A stretch of DNA of 64,000 nucleotides, taken from the NCBI GenBank assembly GCA_012798535.1, contig JAAZMZ010000023.1, positions 1-64,000 of the forward strand, given 5' to 3'. Positions 9,256-19,241 of this stretch are shown piece by piece. Source of the DNA: Leptolinea sp. (GTDB lineage Bacteria > Chloroflexota > Anaerolineae > Anaerolineales > Anaerolineaceae). The notes below the pieces were generated by a model, which was not told where the DNA came from, did not search any database, and saw only the letters and a list, made by a program, of their open reading frames with translations. Both the position numbers and the translations under genes were made by a program. Positions within the stretch are counted from its first letter, which is position 1, and every line of letters begins with the position of its first letter.

Positions 9256-10605
9256 ATGACTGATACCCCGATAATCATCCGGCGCGGACGGCAAGTGGAC
9301 GCAGAGCGATCCACAGGATTTACTTTTTGTGAGGATGATTTGCAACTAAAAGCGTTCCCGGCTGAACTGGCCGATATAAAGAAACAGGCCTGGGAAGCCT
9401 ACTTGAAACACCGGCTTCCCACGACCGGTGAAGAAGCCTGGCGTAGGACTGACCTGGCAAAATTTGATCCCGGGCAGTTCCGATTCTCGGTTGCCGGTCA
9501 GCATAAAGGAATAGCGACTGTGCCGGCTGAGATGTTGGCACCACTAACAGGTAAAGAACATGCCGGGCAAATTATTCTAAATGGTGTTGATTCGTCTATT
9601 CGTGTATCACCGGAATTAAAAAAAATCGGAGTTGTTTTTGATACCTTCGAACACCTGAAGAAAGAGAATCCTGCGTTACTGGCACAGTACCTTGGAAAGA
9701 TTGTGAAACCTGAGGAAGGAATATTCCCGGCCATGGTGGAAGCACTTGCCCGTGACGGCATCCTGCTCTATGTTCCGGAAAATGTGAAGGTGGAACAACC
9801 GCTGCACAGCCTGCTTTGGGGATCGACCGGGAAGATAGCCTATCTTTCGCATCTGGTAGTGGTTCTTGAAAAAAATGCTGCTCTAACCTACATCCATGAG
9901 ACTGCCTCACCGGAAGAGAATGCAGACCCGGCCATGCACGCCGGTGTAGTGGAGATTCATGTGGGTGAAAACGCAGAAATGAAATTTGTCGAACTCCAAT
10001 CTTTGGGAAAGAATGTGTGGAATTTCACCAATGAACGCGTTCGGGTGGAGCGAAATGGAAAAGTGGAGTGGATTTTCGGTGCCATCGGCAGCCGTTTAAC
10101 CAAGAATTTCACCGATCTCGATCTGGCGGGTGAAGGAGCTACCGGAAAAATGTCCGGATTCTATTTCACCAACGGCATCCAGCATCTAGATCACGACACA
10201 CAGCAGAATCACCTGGCACCGCACACGACCAGTGATTTGTTATTCAAAGGAGCGCTGCTGGATCACAGCCGCTCGGTGTGGCAGGGAATGATCTACGTGG
10301 CGCCGGAAGCTCAGAAAACCGACGGCTATCAGGCTAACCGCAATTTGATCTTGAGTAAGAACGCGCATGCCGATTCCATACCGGGATTGGAAATACTGGC
10401 CGATGATGTCCGCTGCACCCATGGAGCAACAGTTGGAAAGATCGATCCGGATGAAGTATTTTACCTGCGCAGCCGGGGTGTTCCGAGAAAAGAAGCGGAA
10501 CGATTGATTGTAGAAGGTTTCTTTGATCCGATCATGCAGCGTATTCCTTTCGAAGGTGTCCGAAACCGATTTCAAGAGTACATACACGACAAAATGGCAG
10601 TCTAA
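9256..10605 (+). CDS. sufD: SufD, Fe-S scaffold subunit
   Basis: 449 aa. It shares the beta-helix of SufB but has a divergent N-terminus (residues 1-90, ending in GEEAWRRTDLAKFDP, typical of SufD). The C-terminal signature KTDGYQANRNLILSKNAHADSIPGLEILADDVRCTHGATVGKID contains the conserved His of SufD (CTHGATVG). It pairs with SufB to form the cluster-building site. It begins 25 bases after sufB. Confidence 0.96.
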   Translation: MTDTPIIIRRGRQVDAERSTGFTFCEDDLQLKAFPAELADIKKQAWEAYLKHRLPTTGEEAWRRTDLAKFDPGQFRFSVAGQHKGIATVPAEMLAPLTGKEHAGQIILNGVDSSIRVSPELKKIGVVFDTFEHLKKENPALLAQYLGKIVKPEEGIFPAMVEALARDGILLYVPENVKVEQPLHSLLWGSTGKIAYLSHLVVVLEKNAALTYIHETASPEENADPAMHAGVVEIHVGENAEMKFVELQSLGKNVWNFTNERVRVERNGKVEWIFGAIGSRLTKNFTDLDLAGEGATGKMSGFYFTNGIQHLDHDTQQNHLAPHTTSDLLFKGALLDHSRSVWQGMIYVAPEAQKTDGYQANRNLILSKNAHADSIPGLEILADDVRCTHGATVGKIDPDEVFYLRSRGVPRKEAERLIVEGFFDPIMQRIPFEGVRNRFQEYIHDKMAV

Positions 10606-10659
10606 AGACGGCTGTGGTATGATGGATTGGTTATTTTTTTCGATTTGCAGGAGTGAACT

Positions 10660-10962
10660 TTGGCATCTGTACCTTATATGAAAGATCCGACACCGGAGAA
10701 TAATTTTGATGTAGGCGACACGGTCGAAGTTTTAGCTGATCATGACAAAGGTGGAGACCGTGTCAGAGGATGGGTTCGCGGGATTGTCGTGCAGGTCGAT
10801 TCAAAAATGGTGGCTGTGCAATTCCGTGGAAATGTATATTTAACAGATGGTTGGATGGTTCCGGATCATATCTTATGGTTCCCCATGAATTCTTCCAATT
10901 TGCGTGCACCGGTAAAGAAAAATTCGGCCAGGTCGGTTACCAGCCGGGCTGATCTTCTGTAA
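10660..10962 (+). CDS. Small protein of unknown function within the suf operon
   Basis: 100 aa with a TTG start at 10660, supported by an AGGAG site at 10649-10653. The next in-frame ATG is at 10678 and would remove only six residues. The central part (residues about 15-70: FDVGDTVEVLADHDKGG, GWVRGIVVQVDSKMVAVQFRGNVYLTDGWMVPD) alternates short hydrophobic strands and looks like an SH3/Tudor-like barrel. The tail is basic. It sits 54 bases after sufD and ends 4 bases before sufS, so it is co-transcribed with suf genes. No cysteine is present, so it does not itself bind a cluster. I do not recognise the family. Confidence 0.75.
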   Translation: MASVPYMKDPTPENNFDVGDTVEVLADHDKGGDRVRGWVRGIVVQVDSKMVAVQFRGNVYLTDGWMVPDHILWFPMNSSNLRAPVKKNSARSVTSRADLL

Positions 10963-10966
10963 ATAC

Positions 10967-12190
10967 ATGAGCACCGATTTTTCGAAGATTCGTGACGATT
11001 TTCCTATCCTGAAACGGGAAGTCCATCCCGGAGTCAGACTGGTTTTTCTAGATTCAACGGCTTCCACGCAGAAACCACAGATGGTTCTGGATGCCATGGA
11101 TGAGTATTACACCCATCATAACGCGAACATTCACCGCGGGGTGTATACCATCTCAGAAGAAGCCACAGAAATGTATGAATCTGCGCGCGATAAGATTGCA
11201 AAGTTCATCAACGCGCCTTCCCGCAAAAATATCGTCTTCACCCGAAACGCAACGGAATCACTCAATCTGGTGGCTTACGCCTGGGGTAGGCGGTATTTGA
11301 AAAAAGGTGACCTAATCCTGCTGACAGAAATGGAGCATCATTCCAATATCGTTCCCTGGCAGATCATCGCGGCCGAAAAGGAATTAAAGATCGAATACAT
11401 TCCGGTAAATCAAGATGGACTACTAGACCTTGCGATCTACCGAAAGATGCTGGAAAAACAACCGCGGGTGGTTTCTTTCACCCATATGTCGAATGTGCTG
11501 GGAACGATAACCCCGGCAAAAAAGATTACAGCACTGGCGCATCAGGCAGGCGCTCTGGTGGTGATAGACGGAGCCCAATCCGTCCCCCATTTGCCCGTGG
11601 ATATTCAAGATATCGATGCTGATTTCCTGGCTTTTTCCGCTCATAAGATGTGCGGACCAACCGGCATCGGTGCACTGTTTGGTAAATATGACATCCTGAA
11701 TGAAATGCCGCCGTTTCTGGGCGGAGGTGATATGATCCGCAAAGTTACCTTTGACGGATTTACCACCAATGATGTGCCCGCGAAATTTGAAGCCGGTACA
11801 CCGGCCATTGCCGAGGCCGTTGGTTTTGGCGCCGCTGTGGATTATCTTTCGGCCATAGGAATGGAAGAGGTAGCCCGCCACGAACAGGAAATTGCCCGCT
11901 ATGGTCTGCAGCGATTGGAAGAAAGCGGCGGGATCAGAGTTATCGGACCGCGCGAAGACCGCGGTGGCGTACTGGCTTTTGTATTGGATGAGATTCATCC
12001 GCATGATATTGCCCAGATCTTAGACAGCGAAGGAATCGCGGTGCGTGCCGGTCATCATTGCGCTCAGCCGCTGCATATCAAGTTTGGATTACCTGCCACA
12101 ACCCGCGCAAGTTTTTATCTGTATAATTCAATTCAGGATGTGGACAGTCTACTCAAAGGGTTGGATAAAGTCAAAGCAACATTTGATTAA
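10967..12190 (+). CDS. sufS: SufS, cysteine desulfurase
   Basis: 407 aa, PLP-dependent class V aminotransferase fold. The Schiff-base lysine is in LAFSAHKMCGPTGIG (near residue 226), and the catalytic cysteine is in VRAGHHCAQPLH (near residue 365), within the short lobe typical of SufS/Csd (type II). It takes sulfur from L-cysteine as a persulfide and passes it to SufU. It follows the small unknown gene almost without a gap, and sufU comes 12 bases after. Confidence 0.96.
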   Translation: MSTDFSKIRDDFPILKREVHPGVRLVFLDSTASTQKPQMVLDAMDEYYTHHNANIHRGVYTISEEATEMYESARDKIAKFINAPSRKNIVFTRNATESLNLVAYAWGRRYLKKGDLILLTEMEHHSNIVPWQIIAAEKELKIEYIPVNQDGLLDLAIYRKMLEKQPRVVSFTHMSNVLGTITPAKKITALAHQAGALVVIDGAQSVPHLPVDIQDIDADFLAFSAHKMCGPTGIGALFGKYDILNEMPPFLGGGDMIRKVTFDGFTTNDVPAKFEAGTPAIAEAVGFGAAVDYLSAIGMEEVARHEQEIARYGLQRLEESGGIRVIGPREDRGGVLAFVLDEIHPHDIAQILDSEGIAVRAGHHCAQPLHIKFGLPATTRASFYLYNSIQDVDSLLKGLDKVKATFD

Positions 12191-12202
12191 AACTGGTGTT
12201 GA

Positions 12203-12595
12203 ATGGACGACCTGTACAGAGAGATTATCATCGAGCATTACAAGAACCCCGGTTTTCGTGGTGAGTTGAATCCAAACGACTATTCCTACGAAGATGAAAA
12301 TCCGGTTTGCGGGGATCATATCCGCATAGATTTACGGGTGGATGATAGTGGAAAGATCACCGAGGCGCTTTTCAGCGGCCAGGGGTGCGCCATTTCGCAG
12401 GCTTCCGCGGATTTGTTGATTGAATCAATCATCGGGAAGAATATCGAGGATGTCAAGAATCTGAATAAGCAGGATATTCTTGACCTTCTGGGCATTGAAC
12501 TGGGAGTCGTTCGGTTGAAATGCGCATTACTCCCATTGAAAGTCATTAAAGCCAGTGTGTACGGCGTGGGCAAAGAAACCGAAGATTTGGATTGA
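12203..12595 (+). CDS. sufU: SufU, Zn-dependent sulfurtransferase
   Basis: 130 aa, IscU/NifU-like fold. The three conserved cysteines are C36 (NPVCGDH), C62 (GQGCAIS) and C107 (RLKCALLPL). With the Asp of CGDH these bind zinc in SufU of Gram-positive bacteria, where the protein accepts the persulfide from SufS. The SufS-SufU pairing in one operon supports the SufU rather than the IscU role. Confidence 0.92.
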   Translation: MDDLYREIIIEHYKNPGFRGELNPNDYSYEDENPVCGDHIRIDLRVDDSGKITEALFSGQGCAISQASADLLIESIIGKNIEDVKNLNKQDILDLLGIELGVVRLKCALLPLKVIKASVYGVGKETEDLD

Positions 12596-12598
12596 AAT

Positions 12599-12925
12599 AT
12601 GGCACAGGAAAACCTGGAATTTATAGAAATCGCGAATACTGAAGAATTGCCGGTTAATGAACGGTTATTCATCGAATATGAGGGGGAACCGATTGTCATC
12701 CTGAACCTGGCCGGGACACTGTATGCCATCGGGGATGTCTGCACCCACGACAGTGGACCGTTGGGTGACGGTGAAGTGCTTGGGGCTGAAATAATATGCC
12801 CGCGGCATGGAGCGAGGTTTGATCTGCACAGCGGAAAAGCCACACGTGCGCCGGCTTTTCAGGACATTCCTTCTTACCCTGTGAAAATTGAAAAAGGTAA
12901 AATCTTTCTGGGAATTAAAAAGTAA
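12599..12925 (+). CDS. Rieske-type [2Fe-2S] ferredoxin
   Basis: 108 aa, soluble, with no signal or membrane segment. It has a Rieske motif C48-x-H50 (DVCTHDSGPL) and C67-x2-H70 (IICPRHGARFDL). This is the stand-alone form related to dioxygenase ferredoxins (for example the NirD/BphF type). It is the last gene of the suf operon, starting 3 bases after sufU. It may be an electron donor or a client of the machinery. Its stop codon lies inside the terminator stem at 12922-12950. Confidence 0.9.
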   Translation: MAQENLEFIEIANTEELPVNERLFIEYEGEPIVILNLAGTLYAIGDVCTHDSGPLGDGEVLGAEIICPRHGARFDLHSGKATRAPAFQDIPSYPVKIEKGKIFLGIKK

Positions 12926-12950
12926 CCTCCCGCATCGAACGGGAGGTTAC
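12922..12950. terminator. Bidirectional terminator between suf operon and PIG-L gene
   Basis: A perfect 11-bp stem (12922-12932 with 12940-12950) and a 7-base loop. Read on the minus strand it is followed by TTTTTAATT, so it is a good intrinsic terminator for the minus-strand gene. On the plus strand it has no U tract but closes the suf operon. Confidence 0.75.
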
Positions 12951-12954
12951 AGAA

Positions 12955-13608
12955 TTAATCCGAAATACAGCCAAATTTACCTATTACCCGCAGAATATCA
13001 AATCCTTCGGCATACGGTCGTTCGGCAATTGCGCCGTAACGGATCAATGTCGAACGGGTGACATCCGCGTGGAAATAATACCTCGACGCGTAGGTTTTAT
13101 ATTCAAGCAGTGAGTCAATTTTCTTGATGACTTCCTCTTCTGATACTTCCACAAGGAAATTGGGGAAAAAACCGTAGCTAGAGCGGATGACATCAAAACC
13201 GAGGACGGTCGTCCCTCGAAAAGCCCGCAGAGCTTCTTCGGTGACGGTGCCATGATCCTGGTGAATATCTGCCCGGGTGTGTACGAAGACGATATCAGGT
13301 TGAAAAGAGCGGTTGAGCTGGATCATATACTCCAGAATTTCCTGGCGGGCATGGGGAAAGCGACGGGTTTCGAATTGACCCAGTACCACTTTATCTTTCG
13401 GCACACCCAGAACTGCCATACTGGCGTAATGCTCTTCCACTAGATTCTGCAATTCAGGATTTTTTTGATTGTCTGAAAGGGTCACACAGCGAATGTCCGC
13501 CCGATTCACTATCTGTGCAATCAAAGCGCCGCATCCTATTTCGATATCATCCGGATGTGCGCCGAGAAAACAAATCCGTTTGCCTGAGAATGTCAGAGAT
13601 GTATTCAT
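12955..13608 (-). CDS. PIG-L (LmbE-like) family deacetylase
   Basis: 217 aa. GAHPDDIEIGCG (residues about 15-26) is the zinc-binding HPDD motif of LmbE/PIG-L enzymes, and HQDHGTV near residue 117 supplies the third ligand. These enzymes remove an acetyl group from N-acetylglucosamine conjugates, or related amides. The substrate is not identifiable. It begins 3 bases after the methyltransferase stop, which suggests the two act on the same molecule. Confidence 0.85.
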   Translation of the reverse strand: MNTSLTFSGKRICFLGAHPDDIEIGCGALIAQIVNRADIRCVTLSDNQKNPELQNLVEEHYASMAVLGVPKDKVVLGQFETRRFPHARQEILEYMIQLNRSFQPDIVFVHTRADIHQDHGTVTEEALRAFRGTTVLGFDVIRSSYGFFPNFLVEVSEEEVIKKIDSLLEYKTYASRYYFHADVTRSTLIRYGAIAERPYAEGFDILRVIGKFGCISD

Positions 13609-13611
13609 GTT

Positions 13612-14412
13612 TTATTTTGTCGCCAGAAACCCGCCCACGACCTTGGTCATGACCAGTTTGCCTTCCGCCTTTATGCGTGTCTCGGCAACCGCCTGGATTT
13701 TCAGCATGATATCTTCAAATTCTGATTTGTCTTTGAAAAAGCTCGTCCACAGTTTGCGATCTTCGGAAAGCGACGCGCGGGTATATTCAATGAAAGGTTC
13801 GGCGGTGTCAAAGGTCAGGGGATTCTCAAAAATGTGAACATCTACCTGCGAGAAGGTGTTGCGCATGCTGTCAAGAATCTGGCTGCTGTACCGTGAACTG
13901 CCGGGCATTGGGGGGATGGTCTTCCCGGTGGCTTCACGGATGACATCATAGAAGAGTTGTTTGTTGGATGGCATAGGTCCGCTGGAGAACAGGCGTCCGC
14001 CGGGTTTCAATACCCGATGCATTTCGCGGATGGTGAAGGGAATATCTTCTGCGTAATAGATGGCAAAGCAGCACGATTCGAAATCGAAGGTATTATCTGG
14101 AAGATTGAAAGGCTGATTGAAATTAAGGGGGATGAAGGTGATGGCATCTTTGATCTTCTTGTTTTCAAGACGTGCCTGATTCAATAATTCTTCCGATACA
14201 TCACCGCCGGTGATTTTTGCCTGGCCATCAAGGTGCCTATAATAGGAAAAACACTGTTTACCGGCGCCGCAGCCTACGTCCAGAATAACGTCACCCTTTT
14301 TCAATTTGATGATGTCCAGCATCCAGGTATCTATGTCTCGACCGCCGAATTTATTGTGGATATCGATCCGCTTCAACAGATCGCTGGTAGTTTCCTGATA
14401 ATCAATTTTCAT
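13612..14412 (-). CDS. Class I SAM-dependent methyltransferase
   Basis: 266 aa. Motif I VILDVGCGAGKQCFSYYRHL (residues about 39-58), motif post-I DVSEELL, and the FDFESCCFAIYYAED and LKPGGRLF segments define a Rossmann methyltransferase of the Methyltransf_11/25 type. The substrate is unknown. It forms a pair with the PIG-L deacetylase downstream and follows hypE by 78 bases, so co-transcription with the hyp genes is possible but not shown. Confidence 0.8.
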   Translation of the reverse strand: MKIDYQETTSDLLKRIDIHNKFGGRDIDTWMLDIIKLKKGDVILDVGCGAGKQCFSYYRHLDGQAKITGGDVSEELLNQARLENKKIKDAITFIPLNFNQPFNLPDNTFDFESCCFAIYYAEDIPFTIREMHRVLKPGGRLFSSGPMPSNKQLFYDVIREATGKTIPPMPGSSRYSSQILDSMRNTFSQVDVHIFENPLTFDTAEPFIEYTRASLSEDRKLWTSFFKDKSEFEDIMLKIQAVAETRIKAEGKLVMTKVVGGFLATK

Positions 14413-14490
14413 GGAACCCTCTCAGAAGTGGGATAGGTGGTGTAGAACGCACCAAGTATAAATGACGAATAATTAAACTTCAAGCACAGT

Positions 14491-15567
14491 TCAGCAAATC
14501 CGGGGAAGCATTTCACCTGCCAGCATATCCAACAGGCGGGTACCACCGAACGGTGTACGCAGAAGAACCTGCCCAGGGTGATCCGCTTCTACCTGACCGA
14601 TGACGGCCGCCTGTTCGCCGTATCGCGATGAACGCATGGCAGTCAGGGCGGATTCGGCTTCCTCATGTGGCAAGATGATGATCAGTTTCCCTTCATTAGC
14701 CATATAAAGCGGATCGAATCCCAGCATCTCACAGGCGGAACGCGTTACCGGATTTACAGGGATTGAATCCTCCTCGAGGGTGATACCCACACCGCTCTGA
14801 CCGGCAATCTCATTCAGGGTCGTCGCCAGTCCTCCACGGGTTGGATCACGCAGGACATGTGTATGTGGAGCGGATTTTAAGATGGTTTCAACAAGATGGT
14901 TCAGGGGAGCCGTATCTGATGCAATATCAGCAGCGAAACCCAGTTCACCTCGAGCGGAAAGAACGGCAATTCCATGATCACCGAGTGTTCCCGAGGTCAA
15001 AACAATGTCACCCGGTCTGGCATATTGCCCGCCAATCTGCACCGTATTTTCCACCCAGCCAACCCCTGTGGTAGTGATAAAAACCTGATCCGCGCTTCCT
15101 TTTTCCACCACCTTTGTGTCACCGGCAACGATTGAGACACCGGCTTCTTCCGCCGCGTTCTTCATCGATTCAACCACACGTTGCAATGTGCCGATTTCCA
15201 GGCCTTCTTCCAGAATGAAGCCGGCTGTGATATATAAAGGTCTGGCACCGGATGCGGCCACATCGTTGACTGTTCCACAAATTGACAACCGGCCGATATC
15301 TCCTCCCGGGAAGAAAATCGGTTTAACAATATGCGAATCCACCGAGACAATCAATCGACCGGATCTTCCCTCGAAACCCGTCATCTGGAGCGAGGCAAAA
15401 TCATTCCCTTCATTCAGAGCCTCGTTGGAAAAAGCGGGTTGGAATATGGAATGGATCAAATCGGATGTCATTCGGCCACCGCTGCCGTGACCCATGACAA
15501 TCTGATTGCGAGTATTGATAGGCACCGGGCAGACAGGTCCTTCAAAAGATGGCAATGTATTCTTCAT
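14491..15567 (-). CDS. hypE: HypE, hydrogenase cyanide-ligand synthesis
   Basis: 358 aa, PurM/AIR-synthetase fold. The N-terminal [13 protein letters not shown] and the C-terminal ending LPRIC are the hallmarks of HypE. The final Cys358 receives the carbamoyl group from HypF, and HypE converts it to a thiocyanate that gives the CN ligands of the [NiFe] site. Its start overlaps hypD by 4 bases. Confidence 0.96.
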   Translation of the reverse strand: MKNTLPSFEGPVCPVPINTRNQIVMGHGSGGRMTSDLIHSIFQPAFSNEALNEGNDFASLQMTGFEGRSGRLIVSVDSHIVKPIFFPGGDIGRLSICGTVNDVAASGARPLYITAGFILEEGLEIGTLQRVVESMKNAAEEAGVSIVAGDTKVVEKGSADQVFITTTGVGWVENTVQIGGQYARPGDIVLTSGTLGDHGIAVLSARGELGFAADIASDTAPLNHLVETILKSAPHTHVLRDPTRGGLATTLNEIAGQSGVGITLEEDSIPVNPVTRSACEMLGFDPLYMANEGKLIIILPHEEAESALTAMRSSRYGEQAAVIGQVEADHPGQVLLRTPFGGTRLLDMLAGEMLPRIC

Positions 15568-16688
15568 TTCTGCTCCATAACACCAGTGCGGGTGCGGCCA
15601 TACCGCAGGTAGGCCGCGCAGGTACCTTCTGAGGAAACCATGGTTGCGCCAAGGGGGTGATCTGGATTACACAGCGTGCCAAATGCCGGGCAATCTACTG
15701 GTTTCTTTATACCCTGAAGGATTTGACCCGCGATGCAAATCTCGGATTCCTTTGTCTGAATAGAATCGATCATAAAGCGTTTCTCGGCATTGAAAGCTTC
15801 GAACTCTTTGCGAAGACCCAGACCGCTCATCGGGATTTCGCCAATCCCTCGCCAGCCGCGGTCGCAGGGTTCGAAAACCGTCTTGATCATCTTTTGGGCG
15901 GGCAGATTTCCAATTTCAGAAACCACACGTCTATAGGCATTTTCTACCTCATGGCGGCCTTCTTCCAGTTGCCTGACCGTCATCAGGATTCCTTCCACCA
16001 GATCCAGAGGTTCGAAGCCGGTCACCACAACAGGTATGCAGTATTTATCCGCGATTTCTGGGTATTCCCAGTAACCCATAACCGCACAGACATGCCCTGC
16101 GGCAAGAAATCCCTGCACCCGGTTCTGTGGGGCGCTCAAAATGGCCTGCATGGCTGGTGGAACGCAGACCTGAGAAACCAGAAGGGAGAAATTTTTTAAG
16201 CCCATTGACCGGGCCTGCAAGACACTCATGGCGTTGACCGGAGCCGTCGTCTCAAAACCAATGGCAAAGAAAACCACCTGTTTCTCAGGATTTTCTGCCG
16301 CGATACGCACGGCATCCAGCGGAGAATAAACAATTCGAACCTGGCCGCCTGCGGCTTTGATACTGAATAGATCCCTGTCAGAACCCGGAACACGCATCAT
16401 ATCACCAAAGGTGGTGAAAATCACCCCGGGCTGTGTGGCGATGGCCAGAGCTTTATCGATCATTTCCAGCGGGGTAACACAGACTGGACAGCCAGGGCCA
16501 TGTACGAGTTCAATCTTTTCGGGGAGCAGTTCGTCCAATCCGGAGCGTAAAATTGCGTGAGTCTGCCCGCCGCATATCTCCATGATAGCCCAGTGGTGGG
16601 TGGTTATCCGATGAATTTCCGCGATACCCGCTTTGACCAGATCGGCATTACGGAACTGATTCAACACCGAAAAAGTGTCAGAACTCAC
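15564..16688 (-). CDS. hypD: HypD, Fe(CN)2CO assembly scaffold
   Basis: 374 aa. C39 (MEICGGQTH), C67 and C70 ([11 protein letters not shown]) and GFETTAP near residue 165 are the HypD signatures. The C-terminal [4Fe-4S]-binding cysteines are in CIAGQIL...[16 protein letters not shown]. With HypC it assembles the iron-dicyano-carbonyl unit. It overlaps hypE and hypC by 4 bases on each side. Confidence 0.96.
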   Translation of the reverse strand: MSSDTFSVLNQFRNADLVKAGIAEIHRITTHHWAIMEICGGQTHAILRSGLDELLPEKIELVHGPGCPVCVTPLEMIDKALAIATQPGVIFTTFGDMMRVPGSDRDLFSIKAAGGQVRIVYSPLDAVRIAAENPEKQVVFFAIGFETTAPVNAMSVLQARSMGLKNFSLLVSQVCVPPAMQAILSAPQNRVQGFLAAGHVCAVMGYWEYPEIADKYCIPVVVTGFEPLDLVEGILMTVRQLEEGRHEVENAYRRVVSEIGNLPAQKMIKTVFEPCDRGWRGIGEIPMSGLGLRKEFEAFNAEKRFMIDSIQTKESEICIAGQILQGIKKPVDCPAFGTLCNPDHPLGATMVSSEGTCAAYLRYGRTRTGVMEQK

Positions 16689-16942
16689 TCTTCCACTCCA
16701 CTGTTCAATTCACTCTCGATCTCTCCCAGTTCTCGCAGGGCATCCAGAGTTTCACGGGCTTCAGTTTCACTGAGAATATTCAACGCAAAACCAGCATGCA
16801 CGATGGTGAAATCACCAACTTTGGCTTCAGGAAGAGCCTGGAGACAGGCTTCCCGAATTACACCGCCAAAATCGATCTTGCACATTCGAGTACCGGCCAA
16901 ATTATAAATTTCTACTATCCTACCGGGAACAGCCAGACACAT
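16685..16942 (-). CDS. hypC: HypC, hydrogenase maturation chaperone
   Basis: 85 aa. It begins [12 protein letters not shown], with the essential Cys2 exposed after removal of Met. It holds the iron unit with HypD and guides it to the large subunit. It directly follows hypF (stop and start adjacent at 16943/16942) and overlaps hypD by 4 bases. Confidence 0.96.
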   Translation of the reverse strand: MCLAVPGRIVEIYNLAGTRMCKIDFGGVIREACLQALPEAKVGDFTIVHAGFALNILSETEARETLDALRELGEIESELNSGVEE

Positions 16943-19240
16943 TTAGACCTCCTTAGAGACGAACCTTGCGGCAATGACAGCCTGTCCAAGTGAAATGCAG
17001 GCATCATTGGCAGGGACTTTATGATGGGTTAGAACTGCGATATCATGCTGCCGCAGCAATTCTGCTGTCTTATTGTATAAACAGGTATTTTGCCAGACAC
17101 CGCCACTCAACGCGGCTGTCTTGATGCCGGTTTCTTCCTTAATAGATAAACAGACATCCAGGCATAAATGAGCGACAGCATTGTGAAAACGAGCAGAGAT
17201 TCTGGAAGTGGATAGATTTCCTTCAAGATCCGAGAGTATCTGGGCGAAGACCTTTTGATGGTTGATGATCGTACCATCAAGATCAAAGGTATAGCTTTCT
17301 TTTTCTGATGGATCAACCAGAGCTTCTAATTCGATGGCAGCCTGTCCTTCGTAGGTGATCTGCTGGCGGATTCCTATCAAAGAGGATACAGCGTCAAATA
17401 GGCGGCCCATGGATGTGGTTAATGGCGTATTGATCCGGGAAAGGATTTGTGATCGAATCACCTCAAGCTCATTTTCTGAGAAGTAGCGAACTGGAGAAAG
17501 ATCTTTTTGCCAGTCGAATCCATGGGATTGAAGGATAGCCAGTGCTATGCGAGCGGGAGTACGCACAGCTTTATCCCCACCTGGCAATCGAAACTCTGCC
17601 AGATGAAAGCGTCGCTGGTATCCAGTATAGCCTCCCGCCAGTACTTCGCCACCCCAGATCGTTCCATCTGTACCATAGCCGGTGCCGTCGAATATCAGGC
17701 CGATGACCGGTTCATCTGTTGCCCGGCTATTATCGAGCAAACAGGCAGCCAGATGCGCGTGGTGGTGCTGCACTTGAACCACCGGAATATTCTGCTCCCG
17801 GCTTCTGGAAAGAGTATAACGCGTAGAGAGATAATCTGGATGCAGGTCGCAGGCCAGCATTTCAGGCTGGATACGGAAAAGATTCTCAAAATGATCGACT
17901 GCCTGTTCATATGACTTAAGCGTTTCGTAATTCTCAAGGTCGCCAATGAAATGACTGTGAAAGGCGTAAGAATCGCGTGTCAGAGTGAAATGATTTTTCA
18001 GCTCCGCGCCAGCAGCGAAGATCTGGGGAAATGAAAAAGGCAGGGGAAGGGGATCAGGAGCGTACCCGCGGGAACGCCGGATGAGCACAGGCGATTTGTG
18101 AACAACACGGGCAACGGAATCATCCACACGGATGTGAATATCACGGTTGTGTGTCAGAAAAGCATCCGCCAGTGGTGACAACCGTTCCATGGCATCCGTA
18201 TCTTGATAGGCGATGGGTTCTTCGCTCAGGTTCCCGCTGGTCATTACCAGCGCATCGGGAAAGCCGGCTTCCGGTTCCAGCAAAAGGTAGTGCAATGGTG
18301 TATAGGGAAGCATAAAGCCGAGGGTTTTTTGACCGGGAGCCAGATCTTCCGGCAAGGGACAATCCGGAAGTCGTTGTAATAAGACAATCGGCCTTTGCCG
18401 GCTTTTCAGCAATTCCTGTTCCTGGTCGGAGATGTGGCAATAGCGGCGGATGACATCAAGATCAAAGGCCATCAAAGCGAAAGGTTTTTCCACACGGCGC
18501 TTTCGTCGGCGCAGTTCTCTGACGGCGTCTGTATTGGATGCGTCACAGGCAAGATGATAACCGCCCAGACCTTTCACCGCCAGCACCTTCCCAACACGAA
18601 GAGTGGAACGCGCGGCGGCCAGAGCTTCCTCATGGGACGAGGTGATTTTTTTATTTTCAAGGAAAGACAGGGAAGGCCCGCAGGTTTTGCAGGCGACAGG
18701 TTGAGCGTGAAAACGGCGGTCGAGCGGGTTATCATATTCAGCCCGGCAATCCGGGCACATCGGGAATTCCGCCATGGTTGTAAAAGGGCGGTCATAGGGA
18801 ATATTTTTGATGATAGTGAAACGCGGTCCACAGTTCGTGCAATTGATGAATGGATACCGATAACGATGGTTTGCCGGATCGAAAAGCTCACGCAGGCAAT
18901 CAGGACAGATGGAGATATCCGGGGAGATGGGAATAAAATTGGAAGGATCAGAGCGGCTTTCGAGAATTGTAAACTGCGTATAGGCATTAGGATGAGTACT
19001 ATGGGATTTAATCTCATCGATACGCGCCAGAGGTGGAGGAGAAGATGTTAAGTCATTTAGAAACAATTCGAGTGAGGTGGAATCTCCGTTGATCTCAATA
19101 TCAACACCATCGGATGTGTTGCACACCCAACCTGTGAGATTGTTCTTGACGGCCAGTTGATAGACAAATGGCCTGAATCCAACTCCCTGGACAATTCCGC
19201 GAACATGAATACCCAGAGCGGAAATGCGCTTGTCTGGCAT
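16943..19240 (-). CDS. hypF: HypF, carbamoyltransferase
   Basis: 765 aa. Domains in order: acylphosphatase-like (about 8-95, GIVQGVGFRPFVYQ), two zinc-finger pairs (CPDCLRE, CTNCGPRF, CPDCRAE, CKTCGPS, about 108-190), a YrdC-like carbamoyl-adenylate domain (about 200-385) and a Kae1-like transferase domain (about 400-765, VQHHHAHLAACLLD). It makes carbamoyl-AMP from carbamoyl phosphate and moves the carbamoyl group to HypE. The gene starts 1 base after hypB ends. Confidence 0.96.
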   Translation of the reverse strand: MPDKRISALGIHVRGIVQGVGFRPFVYQLAVKNNLTGWVCNTSDGVDIEINGDSTSLELFLNDLTSSPPPLARIDEIKSHSTHPNAYTQFTILESRSDPSNFIPISPDISICPDCLRELFDPANHRYRYPFINCTNCGPRFTIIKNIPYDRPFTTMAEFPMCPDCRAEYDNPLDRRFHAQPVACKTCGPSLSFLENKKITSSHEEALAAARSTLRVGKVLAVKGLGGYHLACDASNTDAVRELRRRKRRVEKPFALMAFDLDVIRRYCHISDQEQELLKSRQRPIVLLQRLPDCPLPEDLAPGQKTLGFMLPYTPLHYLLLEPEAGFPDALVMTSGNLSEEPIAYQDTDAMERLSPLADAFLTHNRDIHIRVDDSVARVVHKSPVLIRRSRGYAPDPLPLPFSFPQIFAAGAELKNHFTLTRDSYAFHSHFIGDLENYETLKSYEQAVDHFENLFRIQPEMLACDLHPDYLSTRYTLSRSREQNIPVVQVQHHHAHLAACLLDNSRATDEPVIGLIFDGTGYGTDGTIWGGEVLAGGYTGYQRRFHLAEFRLPGGDKAVRTPARIALAILQSHGFDWQKDLSPVRYFSENELEVIRSQILSRINTPLTTSMGRLFDAVSSLIGIRQQITYEGQAAIELEALVDPSEKESYTFDLDGTIINHQKVFAQILSDLEGNLSTSRISARFHNAVAHLCLDVCLSIKEETGIKTAALSGGVWQNTCLYNKTAELLRQHDIAVLTHHKVPANDACISLGQAVIAARFVSKEV

Positions 19241-19241
19241 A

